In this document: positions 43,161-51,993 of the stretch, one piece after another | Numbering within the stretch: position 1 is the stretch's first letter | Layout of the letters: every line of letters begins with the position of its first letter | Assembly (NCBI RefSeq): GCF_015277775.1 | Contig: NZ_CP063849.1 | Span: forward strand, 3,658,001-3,722,000 | DNA length: 64,000 nt | From: Paludibaculum fermentans | Lineage (GTDB): Bacteria; Acidobacteriota; Terriglobia; Bryobacterales; Bryobacteraceae | Reading direction: 5' to 3' | Notes under the pieces: model-generated | The model's input: the letters and a program-made list of their open reading frames with translations, nothing else | Databases searched by the model: none | What the model was told of the DNA's origin: nothing | Position numbers and translations under genes: made by a program

Positions 43161-44354
43161 CTACCAGCGAAGTTTGAGATCGTGCGTCCACTTCTCTTCG
43201 GATTTCATCATCTCATCCCACGTCACTTCGCGGTTCTTGTAGGCGGCTGTGCGGCCGAGAATGGCGGTCAGGTTGCTCCTGATCGATTCCTCGTAGTTGT
43301 AGATCGGCTGGCCCGCTTTGACGGCGGCAATGAACAGCTTGACGTTCTCGACGGCTCCGCCTTTGAATGTGTCGTCCTTCTCCGCGCCCATCCAATTGTT
43401 CTTGCCGGCGATGCGCAGCATGCCGCCGTAGTGCGTATCCGCACAGCCGTCAATGCCGACGATGCGCACGCAGAGGTCGCTGTAGCCGCCATTCAACTGA
43501 TGCGAACTGAAGTCGGCCTGCACGCCATTGGGATAGAAGAACTGGACGAGGAAATGATCCCAGGCGTCGCCCGCGTCATACGCCGTGCCCGACCAGTCGG
43601 TCCGCCCGCCGCTGCCATAAGCCTTCACGGGGTGCCCTTGCAGGAACCAGTTGGCGACGTCGATCACGTGGATGTTCTGCTCCACGATGATGTCGCCGCC
43701 CAGCACCTTGTCCATGTAGAAATTGGACATGCGGCGCTGGCCCGGTTCCATGCCCGGCGTGCCCTTGTCCTTCGACGGGCGGCTGGCATAGTAGTAGACC
43801 TGCGCAAAGGCCGGCTTGCCAATGTCGCCGCGGAAGATGCGAGTGGCGGCTTCTTTGTACACCTCTCGCACGCGCGTCTGGAAATCGACATAGAACGTCA
43901 GCTTCTTCTGGCGGGCCCTGTCGCCGCTGGCCAGCACGCTCTTGCAGCCGGGCACATCGACAGCCATGGGTTTCGCCATGTAGACGTGTTTGCCCGCGTC
44001 GACGCCCCACTTCGCCTGCTCGGCGTGGAAGTAAGTGGGCGTCTCGATGACAATCGCATCGAGCTTGGACTCCGCCAACTGCTTGCCGGAATCCGGCCCG
44101 TAGTACGACCGCGAATTCTCAACCTTGAACTTCGCCTGAGTCGACTCCAGGTTCGCTTTCACCACGTCGGCCAGCGCGACCACGCGAGCCCCTGTGTACT
44201 CCACAAAGAACGGAGCGATCCAGTTGCCGCGGCCGCCGCAGCCGATCAGGCCCACTTCCACGGTGGAATTCGCCTGGTAGCCGAAGGCTGTCTCCGGTTT
44301 GAGGATCATCAGGCCCGCGCCGGCCGCCTTCAGGAAATCTCGTCTCTCACTCAT
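43161..44354 (-). CDS. Tat-exported Gfo/Idh/MocA family oxidoreductase
   Basis: The 397-residue product starts MSERRDFLKAAGAGLMILKP, a clear twin-arginine signal. An NAD(P)-binding Rossmann fold follows (VGLIGCGGRGNW) and then the family active-site region MAKPMAVDVPGC (Lys-Pro) and EQNIHVIDVANWFL. Exported Gfo/Idh proteins keep their cofactor tightly bound and oxidise or interconvert sugars. GGGAGG lies six bases before the ATG at 44354. It sits between the DUF5107/TPR gene and the YfhO-like gene on one strand, so a carbohydrate role is likely. A possible step is C3 oxidation of glycosides ahead of DUF1080 proteins (inference). Confidence 0.87.
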   Translation of the reverse strand: MSERRDFLKAAGAGLMILKPETAFGYQANSTVEVGLIGCGGRGNWIAPFFVEYTGARVVALADVVKANLESTQAKFKVENSRSYYGPDSGKQLAESKLDAIVIETPTYFHAEQAKWGVDAGKHVYMAKPMAVDVPGCKSVLASGDRARQKKLTFYVDFQTRVREVYKEAATRIFRGDIGKPAFAQVYYYASRPSKDKGTPGMEPGQRRMSNFYMDKVLGGDIIVEQNIHVIDVANWFLQGHPVKAYGSGGRTDWSGTAYDAGDAWDHFLVQFFYPNGVQADFSSHQLNGGYSDLCVRIVGIDGCADTHYGGMLRIAGKNNWMGAEKDDTFKGGAVENVKLFIAAVKAGQPIYNYEESIRSNLTAILGRTAAYKNREVTWDEMMKSEEKWTHDLKLRW

Positions 44355-44420
44355 GAGCGCCTCCCGGAATTGATTGCGCATCACACTGGAGCCCGCCATC
44401 CGGGTCCCAGCGCTTCGCGG

Positions 44421-47400
44421 TTATTCTGTCATGCCTTCCAGGCGGGCGCGAGCCTCCAGCAGGTAGCCGTTCAGCTCAACTGCTTTCTGGAACTCCGCCT
44501 TCGCCTTGACCTTATCGCCGAGCCCCAGATGTCCGAGTCCGGCCACGTAGTGCGCCTGCGCCGATCGCAACCGCGGCGACCGCTGCTCTCCGAACTTGGC
44601 AAAGAACTCATTGCCTGGGGTGCGCTGCATGGCACGGTTGGCCGCATCCACCAGGGACTGGAACAGCACCTTGGCGCGGGCGGTCTCGCCGAGTTTCTGC
44701 AGCGAGAGGGCCTGGTAGTAGACCAGGGCAGCGCCGCCATCCACGGTCGGACGCGGATTCTCGTCGTTGCCCATCAGTTCGGCGGCCGATTCACGCCAGG
44801 CCTTCTGCGCCTCTGCTGGCTTGCCGAGCGCGGCCAGGGCCGCACCGGCGTTGTACAACGTCTCAGGGGCGCGTCCACCGCGATAGGCGCGCGTCACTTC
44901 GATGTTCTCCGGATACTTGATCGCGTTCTGGTAGTCTTCCAGCGCACCGGCGTAGTTCTTCGCCTTCATCTTCTGATGGCCGCGTAGGACCAGGGCATCG
45001 GTCCAGGTGTCCTGCACATTGAAGCGGGCTCCGCCTTCCCAAAGATGGAAGTGCCGCTGACGCATCACCGCCACGGCGTCGTCGTACTTGCCGGCCAGCA
45101 CCTGCAGGGTCACCAGGCGGGAGGTTGTGTCGTCGCGCTTCTCCACCGTCTGCCGGTGTGATTCCAGCATCTGCAGCCGCTTGGCGACCGGGCTCTGCGA
45201 GAACTCGTACAGGCGGTCGAGCTCAAACAGATAAAGGGAGTCGCTGCCGTTGAGCGAGATCGCCTTCTCCAGGCCACTAATGGCCTGCGGCACGCCGTTG
45301 GCTTCCCGGGCATATGCCACGGATAGATTCCGCCAGGCGATCGCCATCGACGGATCCAGTTCGACAGTCTTCTTCCACTGCGCCACCGCCTCGGCCGGTT
45401 GACGATCGAACAGCAGGTTGCCGAGATAGTAGCGCGGCCTCGGGTCCTGCGGGTTCGCATTGATCGCCGCGTAAAGGGCGTCCATCGCTTCCACCTGGAA
45501 CGGGAACACGTAGTCGTAGGGCAGCGCCGAACCCTTTTTGTAGTGGACCAGCGCCGTATCCTTCTGGCCTTGCCGCTCGGTCAGCATACCGCGGTAGTAA
45601 TGCACCATCGGCGACTTCGAGGGCATGCGATCCAGCAGCATCTCTGCCTCGCGATAGAGTCCGCCGTTGATGCACGACACCACCAGCTCCAACCCTTCAG
45701 ACGGCTGCTGCTGGCTCACCGTGAAGAGCTCGCTGAGGTCGGAGAAGCCGCGCATGTCGATGGGATCGATCGCCCGCAGGGTCTTGCGCACTTCGCCCGA
45801 TTCCCCGCCCCGGCCCTGGTGCAGCAGGATCAACGCCTTCAGCCAGAGCGCCGGAGTGTTCGTCGCGTTCATCACCAGCGAACGATCCAGGTAGGCTATG
45901 GCTTCATCCAGCTTGTCCTGGCGGCCCTTGATCTGGGCCACATGGAAGTAAGCGGCCGAGCGCCAGGCGGAATCCCACGCCGCGCGCTGCAGCCAGTCCT
46001 CCGCTTCTTTGAGGCGGCCCTGGGACTCCAGCGCGACACCGAGGTAATAGAGGGCGTCCGCATCCTTGGCCCGGGTGTAGTTCTGCTGGACGCGGCCCGC
46101 CGCGATGCGCAAGTGCTTTTCAGCCTCGGCAAACTGGCCGCGCTTGATGCACAGAATGCCCAGTGCGGTGCGGTTCCGGATGTCGCTGGGATCGCGCTTG
46201 ATGGCTTCCAGGTAGTACGGATCCGGCTCGAGCGCCGGGCTGTGGAACTGTTCCAGCCGCAGGCCTGCGAGATACAGTTCCTCGGTCGACTTCGTCTTCT
46301 CCGGCGTATCCGGCGGATGCACCGGCTCGGGCATCGGCAGCTTCTTGCGCTCCACGGGCTGATAGGAGACCAAGTCCCGCCCATTCGCGCGCAGCACGAT
46401 CCGCAGCTCGGTCTCTTTCACGCCGGCAGGCAGCGGGAACTCCTGGATCAGCGGATTCGCCGGATCCAGGTCCTTCACCGCCGACCACAGCTCCTTCTCG
46501 CCCGCCATCACCAAGGCCTTGGCCTGCGGGAACTTCTGTGTCGTGTAGAAGCCGGCCTTCACCTGCCCGTTCTTCACTTCCAGGTTCACAGCCGCTTCGC
46601 GCGTCGCATTCTTCGCCCCACCGATGTTGCGGAACGGATACCAGTACTGCTTCAGCGTCTTGGTTTCGTACGGCTTCAGCCAGCTGTAGTCGGGCTGGTT
46701 GTCGCTCCAGCCGCCGACCATCAGTTCAAGATACGGCCCATCCGTGTCGCTGAGGATCTTGTCCCACAACCGGCCGCCCGGACCGGTGCCCCAGGTGAAG
46801 AACTTCTTGCCCGGCACCTGGTAGTGATCGGCCAAATGCATGGTGCCGGCCTGCTTGCCGTAGTCGTAGCCGGCCAGCCAGTCGTCGTCCTCATTCCAGG
46901 CGAACATCGAGATGGCGCTGGGATGGTTCTTCCACATGCTGACGTCGACGCCCTTGGTGAAGTCCACTCCGGCGTAGACGCCATCGGCGATGGGCCAGCG
47001 CGAGAACTCCCGCTTGGCATGTTGCGTGGCAAACTGGGTCGCGGGCGGGAAGATCACCTGATAGTCGTCGTTCGTATGTACGGCGACGTTCGCGAAGTAG
47101 AGCAGCGAGTTCTGGACCGGCGCCGTATTCAGCGCGGTGACCTGAGCCTCCAGCACGCTCGAGCCAGGCCGCAGCGTCAGGCCGACAGCCCAGCGCATGC
47201 GGTCGCGCAATTCCAACTCACCGACATACACGGTCTTGGAGCCGTCCGCGTTCTCCTTGGTCTTGTAGAGCACCGGCATGAAGCTCGAGGCCCGGTGATG
47301 ATGCGGGATGTTCCATTCCACGCCGCCGCTGATCCAAGCGCCCAACATGCCGATGAGCGCCGGCTTGATCACCGACTGCTTGTAGAAGAAGTTGTAGCCG

Positions 47401-47714
47401 TTGGTCTTGTCCACGGCCTCGAAGATGCGCCCGCCCAACTCAGGCAGCACGCAGACCTTCACATACTCGTTCTCCAGGCAGACCTCGGTGTAGCTCTTGT
47501 CCTGTTTCACATCCGTCAGGCTGTCGTACATCGGGTAGGGATATACGAGGCCCTTGGCGCCCTGATACGTACGGCCCGTATAGAAGAATGGGTTCACGTC
47601 CGGCGGTCCAGCCACATAGGTGGGGATGTTCACCTTGAGCTCAGTGACCGTCACCTGTGCCAGGGCGGACGAGCACAACAGGAGAATGACTGCGGCACAA
47701 CGAATCAGCGACAT
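44421..47714 (-). CDS. Secreted DUF5107 and TPR-repeat protein
   Basis: The 1097-residue product begins with a signal peptide (MSLIRCAAVILLLCSSALAQ). The N-terminal DUF5107 beta-sandwich is like galactose mutarotase, with VCVLPELGGRIFEAVDKTNG, GGVEWNIPHHHRASS and a repeat-rich middle. From about residue 490 to the end lie many tetratricopeptide repeats (for example EAEKHLRIAAG and LGKPAEAQKAWRES). The DUF5107 half probably binds or acts on carbohydrate and the TPR half offers a scaffold. GAGGA and a TATACT box precede the start. It stands between a sulfatase and a Gfo/Idh gene on the same strand. Confidence 0.85.
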   Translation of the reverse strand: MSLIRCAAVILLLCSSALAQVTVTELKVNIPTYVAGPPDVNPFFYTGRTYQGAKGLVYPYPMYDSLTDVKQDKSYTEVCLENEYVKVCVLPELGGRIFEAVDKTNGYNFFYKQSVIKPALIGMLGAWISGGVEWNIPHHHRASSFMPVLYKTKENADGSKTVYVGELELRDRMRWAVGLTLRPGSSVLEAQVTALNTAPVQNSLLYFANVAVHTNDDYQVIFPPATQFATQHAKREFSRWPIADGVYAGVDFTKGVDVSMWKNHPSAISMFAWNEDDDWLAGYDYGKQAGTMHLADHYQVPGKKFFTWGTGPGGRLWDKILSDTDGPYLELMVGGWSDNQPDYSWLKPYETKTLKQYWYPFRNIGGAKNATREAAVNLEVKNGQVKAGFYTTQKFPQAKALVMAGEKELWSAVKDLDPANPLIQEFPLPAGVKETELRIVLRANGRDLVSYQPVERKKLPMPEPVHPPDTPEKTKSTEELYLAGLRLEQFHSPALEPDPYYLEAIKRDPSDIRNRTALGILCIKRGQFAEAEKHLRIAAGRVQQNYTRAKDADALYYLGVALESQGRLKEAEDWLQRAAWDSAWRSAAYFHVAQIKGRQDKLDEAIAYLDRSLVMNATNTPALWLKALILLHQGRGGESGEVRKTLRAIDPIDMRGFSDLSELFTVSQQQPSEGLELVVSCINGGLYREAEMLLDRMPSKSPMVHYYRGMLTERQGQKDTALVHYKKGSALPYDYVFPFQVEAMDALYAAINANPQDPRPRYYLGNLLFDRQPAEAVAQWKKTVELDPSMAIAWRNLSVAYAREANGVPQAISGLEKAISLNGSDSLYLFELDRLYEFSQSPVAKRLQMLESHRQTVEKRDDTTSRLVTLQVLAGKYDDAVAVMRQRHFHLWEGGARFNVQDTWTDALVLRGHQKMKAKNYAGALEDYQNAIKYPENIEVTRAYRGGRAPETLYNAGAALAALGKPAEAQKAWRESAAELMGNDENPRPTVDGGAALVYYQALSLQKLGETARAKVLFQSLVDAANRAMQRTPGNEFFAKFGEQRSPRLRSAQAHYVAGLGHLGLGDKVKAKAEFQKAVELNGYLLEARARLEGMTE

Positions 47715-47735
47715 CAGATAAAAGTCCTCGGTAGC

Positions 47736-47741
47736 AGTATA
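47736..47741 (-). promoter_or_regulatory. Candidate -10 box TATACT of the DUF5107/TPR gene
   Basis: On the minus strand the box lies 21 bp before the ATG at 47714, with GAGGA between. The surrounding 60-bp gap is AT-rich compared with its neighbours. Confidence 0.4.
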
Positions 47742-47773
47742 TAGAGTTACAGATAAAAAGGTCGCGTCTGCGC

Positions 47774-49153
47774 TTACATGCCGGCGGGCAACTGCCCCGA
47801 GTCCAATGCATCCGACCACGCCTTGCGCCTGGTCCGCAGCGACTCCAGCATCGCGCGATGGGCCGCGTCCGCCGACAGATTGTGCTCCTCCAGCGGGTCC
47901 ACGTTCAGGTCGTACAACTCCTCGAACACCGGCGACTCCTGCGGATAGCGCGTATACTTCCAGCGCTCCGTCCGTATGCCGTCGGTTGGCGGGATCCAGC
48001 CGGCGGCCCGGAACTGATGCTCATAGAACCACTCCCGACGCCAGGCCGGAGACTGCCCCGCCAGCCAGGGCCGCAGCGACCGGCCCTGCATTTCGCCCGG
48101 TATCTTCACTCCGGCCAGATCCAGAATGGTGGGCGCCAGGTCCACATTGAGCGACATTGCGTCGACGCGCCGGCCCGCGGCGATCCCGGGCCCCTGCACA
48201 ATCAGCGGCACTCGAATCGACTCTTCGTGCATGAACCACTTACCGGCCAAGCCGTGCTCGCCCAGGTAGAAACCGTTGTCGCCCGTGTAGACCACAATCG
48301 TGTTCTCACGCAGGCCCAGCCTCTCCAGTTCGCCCAGGATCGTACCGACGGAACGATCCACTCCGCTGATCAAGCGGTAGTAACCCTTCACCGACTGCTG
48401 GAACAGCTCCGGCGTCGAGAACCGCACACCCCAACGGCGCCGCCCTTCCGAGCGTTGCACCGACAGCGGCAGCTTCGTGATCGACTCCGAATCCATGGTC
48501 TTCGGCACCGGCATGCGCTGGTTCGTATACAGCGCTGCATCCGCCGGATCGTAGAGGAACTGGCGCGGATCCTCATCCTGCACATGAGGCGCCTTGAAGC
48601 TCACGGAGAGGCAAAACGGCTCGTTCTGGTTGCAGGACTGCAGGAACTCCCGGGCTTGGCCCGTCATGATGGTGGTCAAGTGCGGACCGGGCTCGCCCTC
48701 TGGAAAGTACTTGCCCTGCCCCAGGAAACCGGCCCAGTAATCGAACGCCTCCCTGGGCGCGGGCGCTTTGTCCAAACCCCATTTGCCGATGAAGCCGGTC
48801 CTGTACCCCGCGTGACGCAAAGCCACTGGATAGATGCGATTCAGCTGCTCGGCGGTGAACTGCTTATTGAAGTCGGCCACGCCGTGACACCGCGCATACT
48901 GCCCCGTGAAGATGCTGGCGCGGGACGTGACACAGATCGCCGTCGTCACAAACTGCTTGCCGAAGGTCACGCCGCCCCTCGACAGACCATCGATATTCGG
49001 GGTCTGCACGATGCGATTGCCCATGCAGCCCAGCGAGTCCCAACGCTGGTCGTCGGTCAGCAGAAAGAGGATGTTCGGCCGCTTCCGGCCCTGCAGGGCA
49101 AGCATGGATGGTGCGGCGAGGAAGGCTCTGCGGGATGTCGTCACGCCAGCCAT
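47774..49153 (-). CDS. Family S1 sulfatase with CxTSR active site and Tat-type signal
   Basis: The 459-residue product starts MAGVTTSRRAFLAAPSMLA, a twin-arginine signal. Sulfatase motifs include NILFLLTDDQRWDSLG, the cysteine site CVTSRASIFTGQY, GKWGLDKAP, SFKAPHVQDEDP and YTGDNGFYLGEHG. The cysteine motif has threonine at the usual proline place (C-x-T-S-R), a variant of the formylglycine-generating motif; whether it is modified is not known. It shares strand and spacing with the DUF5107 gene downstream. It is divergent from the aminotransferase gene at 49210. Confidence 0.88.
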   Translation of the reverse strand: MAGVTTSRRAFLAAPSMLALQGRKRPNILFLLTDDQRWDSLGCMGNRIVQTPNIDGLSRGGVTFGKQFVTTAICVTSRASIFTGQYARCHGVADFNKQFTAEQLNRIYPVALRHAGYRTGFIGKWGLDKAPAPREAFDYWAGFLGQGKYFPEGEPGPHLTTIMTGQAREFLQSCNQNEPFCLSVSFKAPHVQDEDPRQFLYDPADAALYTNQRMPVPKTMDSESITKLPLSVQRSEGRRRWGVRFSTPELFQQSVKGYYRLISGVDRSVGTILGELERLGLRENTIVVYTGDNGFYLGEHGLAGKWFMHEESIRVPLIVQGPGIAAGRRVDAMSLNVDLAPTILDLAGVKIPGEMQGRSLRPWLAGQSPAWRREWFYEHQFRAAGWIPPTDGIRTERWKYTRYPQESPVFEELYDLNVDPLEEHNLSADAAHRAMLESLRTRRKAWSDALDSGQLPAGM

Positions 49154-49195
49154 CTTATGCGAATCGGAGCGCTCGGGCAGCCGGTTCCACCGCGC

Positions 49196-49201
49196 TACAC
49201 T
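49196..49201 (+). promoter_or_regulatory. Candidate -10 box TACACT of the aminotransferase gene
   Basis: GCGCTACACTGA lies eight bases before the ATG at 49210, without a Shine-Dalgarno. It matches the element at 8073-8078. Confidence 0.4.
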
Positions 49202-49209
49202 GAAATTCC

Positions 49210-50457
49210 ATGAACAGGCGTCACCTCCTGGCCAGTTCCCTGTTTGGCCTCACTGCGCTCCCTGCCGCCGATTCCGGCCTGAAACCGCTGCCCGACGCCG
49301 CGTTGCGCTCCTCCGACCCGGAGCAATACTGGCTGCGCATCCGGAACGAACAGTTCTACCTGCCGGAGTGGCGCACCTTCCTCAATAACGGCAGCCTCGG
49401 CGTCGCACCACGGCCCGTTATCCAGGCAGTGGAAGAGTTCCTGGAGCGCGGCGCCGGCCTCATCAGCGACGAGTATCCGCGTTGGGGCTACGAAACCCTC
49501 GACCCCGAGCGCACCGAGATGGCCGAGTTCCTGGGCTGCAAGAAGGACGAACTCGCTTTCGTCCACAATGCGACGGAAGGCCTCAGCACGATCGCCGCCG
49601 GACTCGATCTCAAGGCTGGCGACGAAGTGGTGATGACCGACCTCGAGCACCCCAGCGGCAAGGCCGGTTGGGCCGTCCGCGCCCAACGCCACGGGGTCGT
49701 GGTCCGCGAAGTACCCATCCCCCTGCCGCCCAAAAGCTCCGCGCAGCTCGCGGATGTGATGATCTCGGCCATCGGACCGCGCACGAAGGTCCTGTTCTTC
49801 AGCGGGATCCTCAGCCCCACGGGCACCATCATGCCCGTGCGTCAGATCTGCGACGCCGCGCGCGCGAAAGGCGTACTTACCGTCGTCGACGGCGCCCACA
49901 TGAATGGCCAGATCCCGGTGAAGCTCTCCGAACTCGGCTGCGACTTCTACGCCGGCAGTCCCCACAAGTGGATGTTCGCGCCCGCGGGCAGCGGCATCCT
50001 CTATATCCGCGAAGAGAACCTCGACCGCCTGTGGCCCACCATTGTCACCGGCGATTGGGACAACAAAAGCAGCAAGGCCGCGCGGTTCATGAAGGTCGGC
50101 ACCAACAACAGGGGCATCGTTGTCGGCATGATGGCCGGGCTCCGCTTCCTCAAGCAACTGGGCCCGGAGAACGTGTACGCCCGCATCCACGACCTCGCCA
50201 TTCTCAACTACAAGATGGCGGCGGCGCGCCCGTATCTCGAAATCTACAGCAGCGCCGATCCGTCGCTTTACGGATCCCTGGTGACCATCGGCTTCCGCGG
50301 GGCCAAGCTCGACGACCTCTTCCGCAAGGCTCGCGAACGCAAGATCTGGATCTATGGCGCCGAGCGCATGCGGATTTCGACGCACATCCACACCCGGCCG
50401 CAGGACCTGGAAGCCTACTACGCATTGGTCGACGAAGTGGTCGGCCGCAAAGCCTGA
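49210..50457 (+). CDS. Exported class V aminotransferase-fold PLP enzyme
   Basis: The 415-residue product starts MNRRHLLASSLFGLTALPAA, a twin-arginine-like signal peptide. The rest is an aminotransferase class V fold (isopenicillin N epimerase/cysteine desulfurase-like): HNATEGLSTIA, TDLEHPSGKAGW, VVDGAHMNGQIPV with the PLP aspartate-like residue, and the Schiff-base lysine in AGSPHKWMFAPAG. It should be a periplasmic PLP enzyme, comparable in concept to PvdN of Pseudomonas, but the substrate is unknown. It is followed by an M28 peptidase gene 72 bp downstream. Confidence 0.83.
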   Translation: MNRRHLLASSLFGLTALPAADSGLKPLPDAALRSSDPEQYWLRIRNEQFYLPEWRTFLNNGSLGVAPRPVIQAVEEFLERGAGLISDEYPRWGYETLDPERTEMAEFLGCKKDELAFVHNATEGLSTIAAGLDLKAGDEVVMTDLEHPSGKAGWAVRAQRHGVVVREVPIPLPPKSSAQLADVMISAIGPRTKVLFFSGILSPTGTIMPVRQICDAARAKGVLTVVDGAHMNGQIPVKLSELGCDFYAGSPHKWMFAPAGSGILYIREENLDRLWPTIVTGDWDNKSSKAARFMKVGTNNRGIVVGMMAGLRFLKQLGPENVYARIHDLAILNYKMAAARPYLEIYSSADPSLYGSLVTIGFRGAKLDDLFRKARERKIWIYGAERMRISTHIHTRPQDLEAYYALVDEVVGRKA

Positions 50458-50529
50458 GAGAGCCTGGCGGGTGCTATCGAAAGTCGCGCCAGGAGATTCA
50501 GGCCCGGATGCTACATTGAAGGGGTTCCC

Positions 50530-51990
50530 ATGCGATACCTGCTCGTCCTGGCCCTCACGGCCTCCTTATTCGCGGCCCAGCCGCTGAGCCCCGCCGAAGA
50601 AGCCCTGCTCGCCCCCATCACCGCGAACGTCCTCAAGGGACACATCTCTTTTCTTGCTTCCGACGCGCTGGAGGGCCGCGACACGCCGTCGAAGGGCCTT
50701 GATGTCGCCGCCGAATACATCGCCTCGCAGTTCCGCCGCTACGGGCTCGAGCCGGCCGGTGACGAGGGGTATTTCCAGACCGCAGCTTATGTGAACGTCA
50801 CACAACCGGCGGAAGGGCTGGAAGTTACGCTCACGTCCGGCGGGAAGACCTGGAAGTCCGATAAGGAACACGTGATGATCTCCAGTTCCGGCGCGACCCA
50901 GGTGCAGGGCGCCACGGTGGTGAAAGTCACCATCACGGACGAGAATACGCCGCTGCCGGAGCGCTCCGCCGTCGAAGGCAAGGCGGTGATCCTCATCGCG
51001 CCGCAGCCCCGTTCTCGCGCCATGGTTCGCAAGCGCGAAAGTATCCTGGAACTGGGGCCCGCCATCGTCGTCACCGGCGGCTTCACCGGCTTTGGCCGGA
51101 CACGCCTGCGCGAAGCATCCGAGACGACGGGGCAGCGCCCGCCCATGATCACTACCAGCGATCCCGACTTCAATACGTTCGTCGCCTCGATAGACGCCGG
51201 CGCTACCCTCGACGCCGCCGTCCCCGCCCCGGTTCTGCAGCCGGTCAAACTCAAGAACATCATCGCCACCCTGCCGGGCAGCGATCCGGCGCTGAAAGAC
51301 ACCTACATCCTGCTCACCGCCCACTACGACCACATCGGTATCAGCCCGCGCGGAGAAGGTGATCGTCTCAACAACGGAGCCAACGACGACGCCAGCGGGG
51401 TGGCCACGGTGCTCGCCCTGGCCGAATCGTTCGCCCGGTCAGCAGCGCGGCCGAAGCGCACGCTGGTCTTCATGACCTACTTCGGTGAGGAAAAGGGACT
51501 GTTCGGCTCCCGCTACTACGGCAGCCACCCCGTCTTCCCGCTGGCCAAGACCATCGCCAACCTGAACTTTGAACACATGGGCCGCACCGACGACACCGAG
51601 GGTGACCGCACCGGCAAAATCACGGCCTCCGGCTTCGACTACACCTCGTTGGGCGAAGCTCTCAAGGAAGCAGGCAAAGCCACGGGCATCGAAGCCTGGA
51701 AACACGACACCAACAGCGACGAGTTCTTCGGCCGCAGCGACAACCAGTCCCTGGCCGACTCGGGCGTCCCCGCCATCACCGTCGCCGTTTCGTGGATCTT
51801 CCCCGACTACCATCGCCCTGGCGATCATTGGGAAAAGATCAACTATCCAAACATGGAGAAAGAAGTGCGCACCTGCGCGCTAGTGGCCGAGCGCATCGCC
51901 AACTCCTCCGAACCGGTGAAGTGGAACGAGTCGAACTCGAAGACGGCCAAGTATGTGGAAGCTTCGAAGAAACTCCACGCCACAAATTGA
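50530..51990 (+). CDS. Secreted M28 zinc aminopeptidase with inserted PA domain
   Basis: The 486-residue product has a signal peptide (MRYLLVLALTASLFAAQ). A PA-type insertion precedes the M28 core. Zinc ligands and catalytic residues are seen in LTAHYDHIG, NGANDDASGVAT, YFGEEKGLFGSRYY, NLNFEHMGRTDD and DYHRPGDHWEKI. GAAGGGG stands before the ATG, and TGCTACATTGA lies just upstream. The S9 peptidase gene converges on it, with 3 bp between stops. Likely role: extracellular peptide degradation. Confidence 0.9.
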   Translation: MRYLLVLALTASLFAAQPLSPAEEALLAPITANVLKGHISFLASDALEGRDTPSKGLDVAAEYIASQFRRYGLEPAGDEGYFQTAAYVNVTQPAEGLEVTLTSGGKTWKSDKEHVMISSSGATQVQGATVVKVTITDENTPLPERSAVEGKAVILIAPQPRSRAMVRKRESILELGPAIVVTGGFTGFGRTRLREASETTGQRPPMITTSDPDFNTFVASIDAGATLDAAVPAPVLQPVKLKNIIATLPGSDPALKDTYILLTAHYDHIGISPRGEGDRLNNGANDDASGVATVLALAESFARSAARPKRTLVFMTYFGEEKGLFGSRYYGSHPVFPLAKTIANLNFEHMGRTDDTEGDRTGKITASGFDYTSLGEALKEAGKATGIEAWKHDTNSDEFFGRSDNQSLADSGVPAITVAVSWIFPDYHRPGDHWEKINYPNMEKEVRTCALVAERIANSSEPVKWNESNSKTAKYVEASKKLHATN

Positions 51991-51993
51991 AGG

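Noticed and set aside
47644-47660. GTGAC-GTCAC-like string in the DUF5107 gene
   Set aside because: The half-sites are one base apart and inside the coding region, unlike the 4-bp spacing of the two promoter sites.
45399-47744. 781-codon plus-strand frame over the DUF5107/TPR gene
   Set aside because: Antisense shadow of the coding gene with biased composition and no domain.
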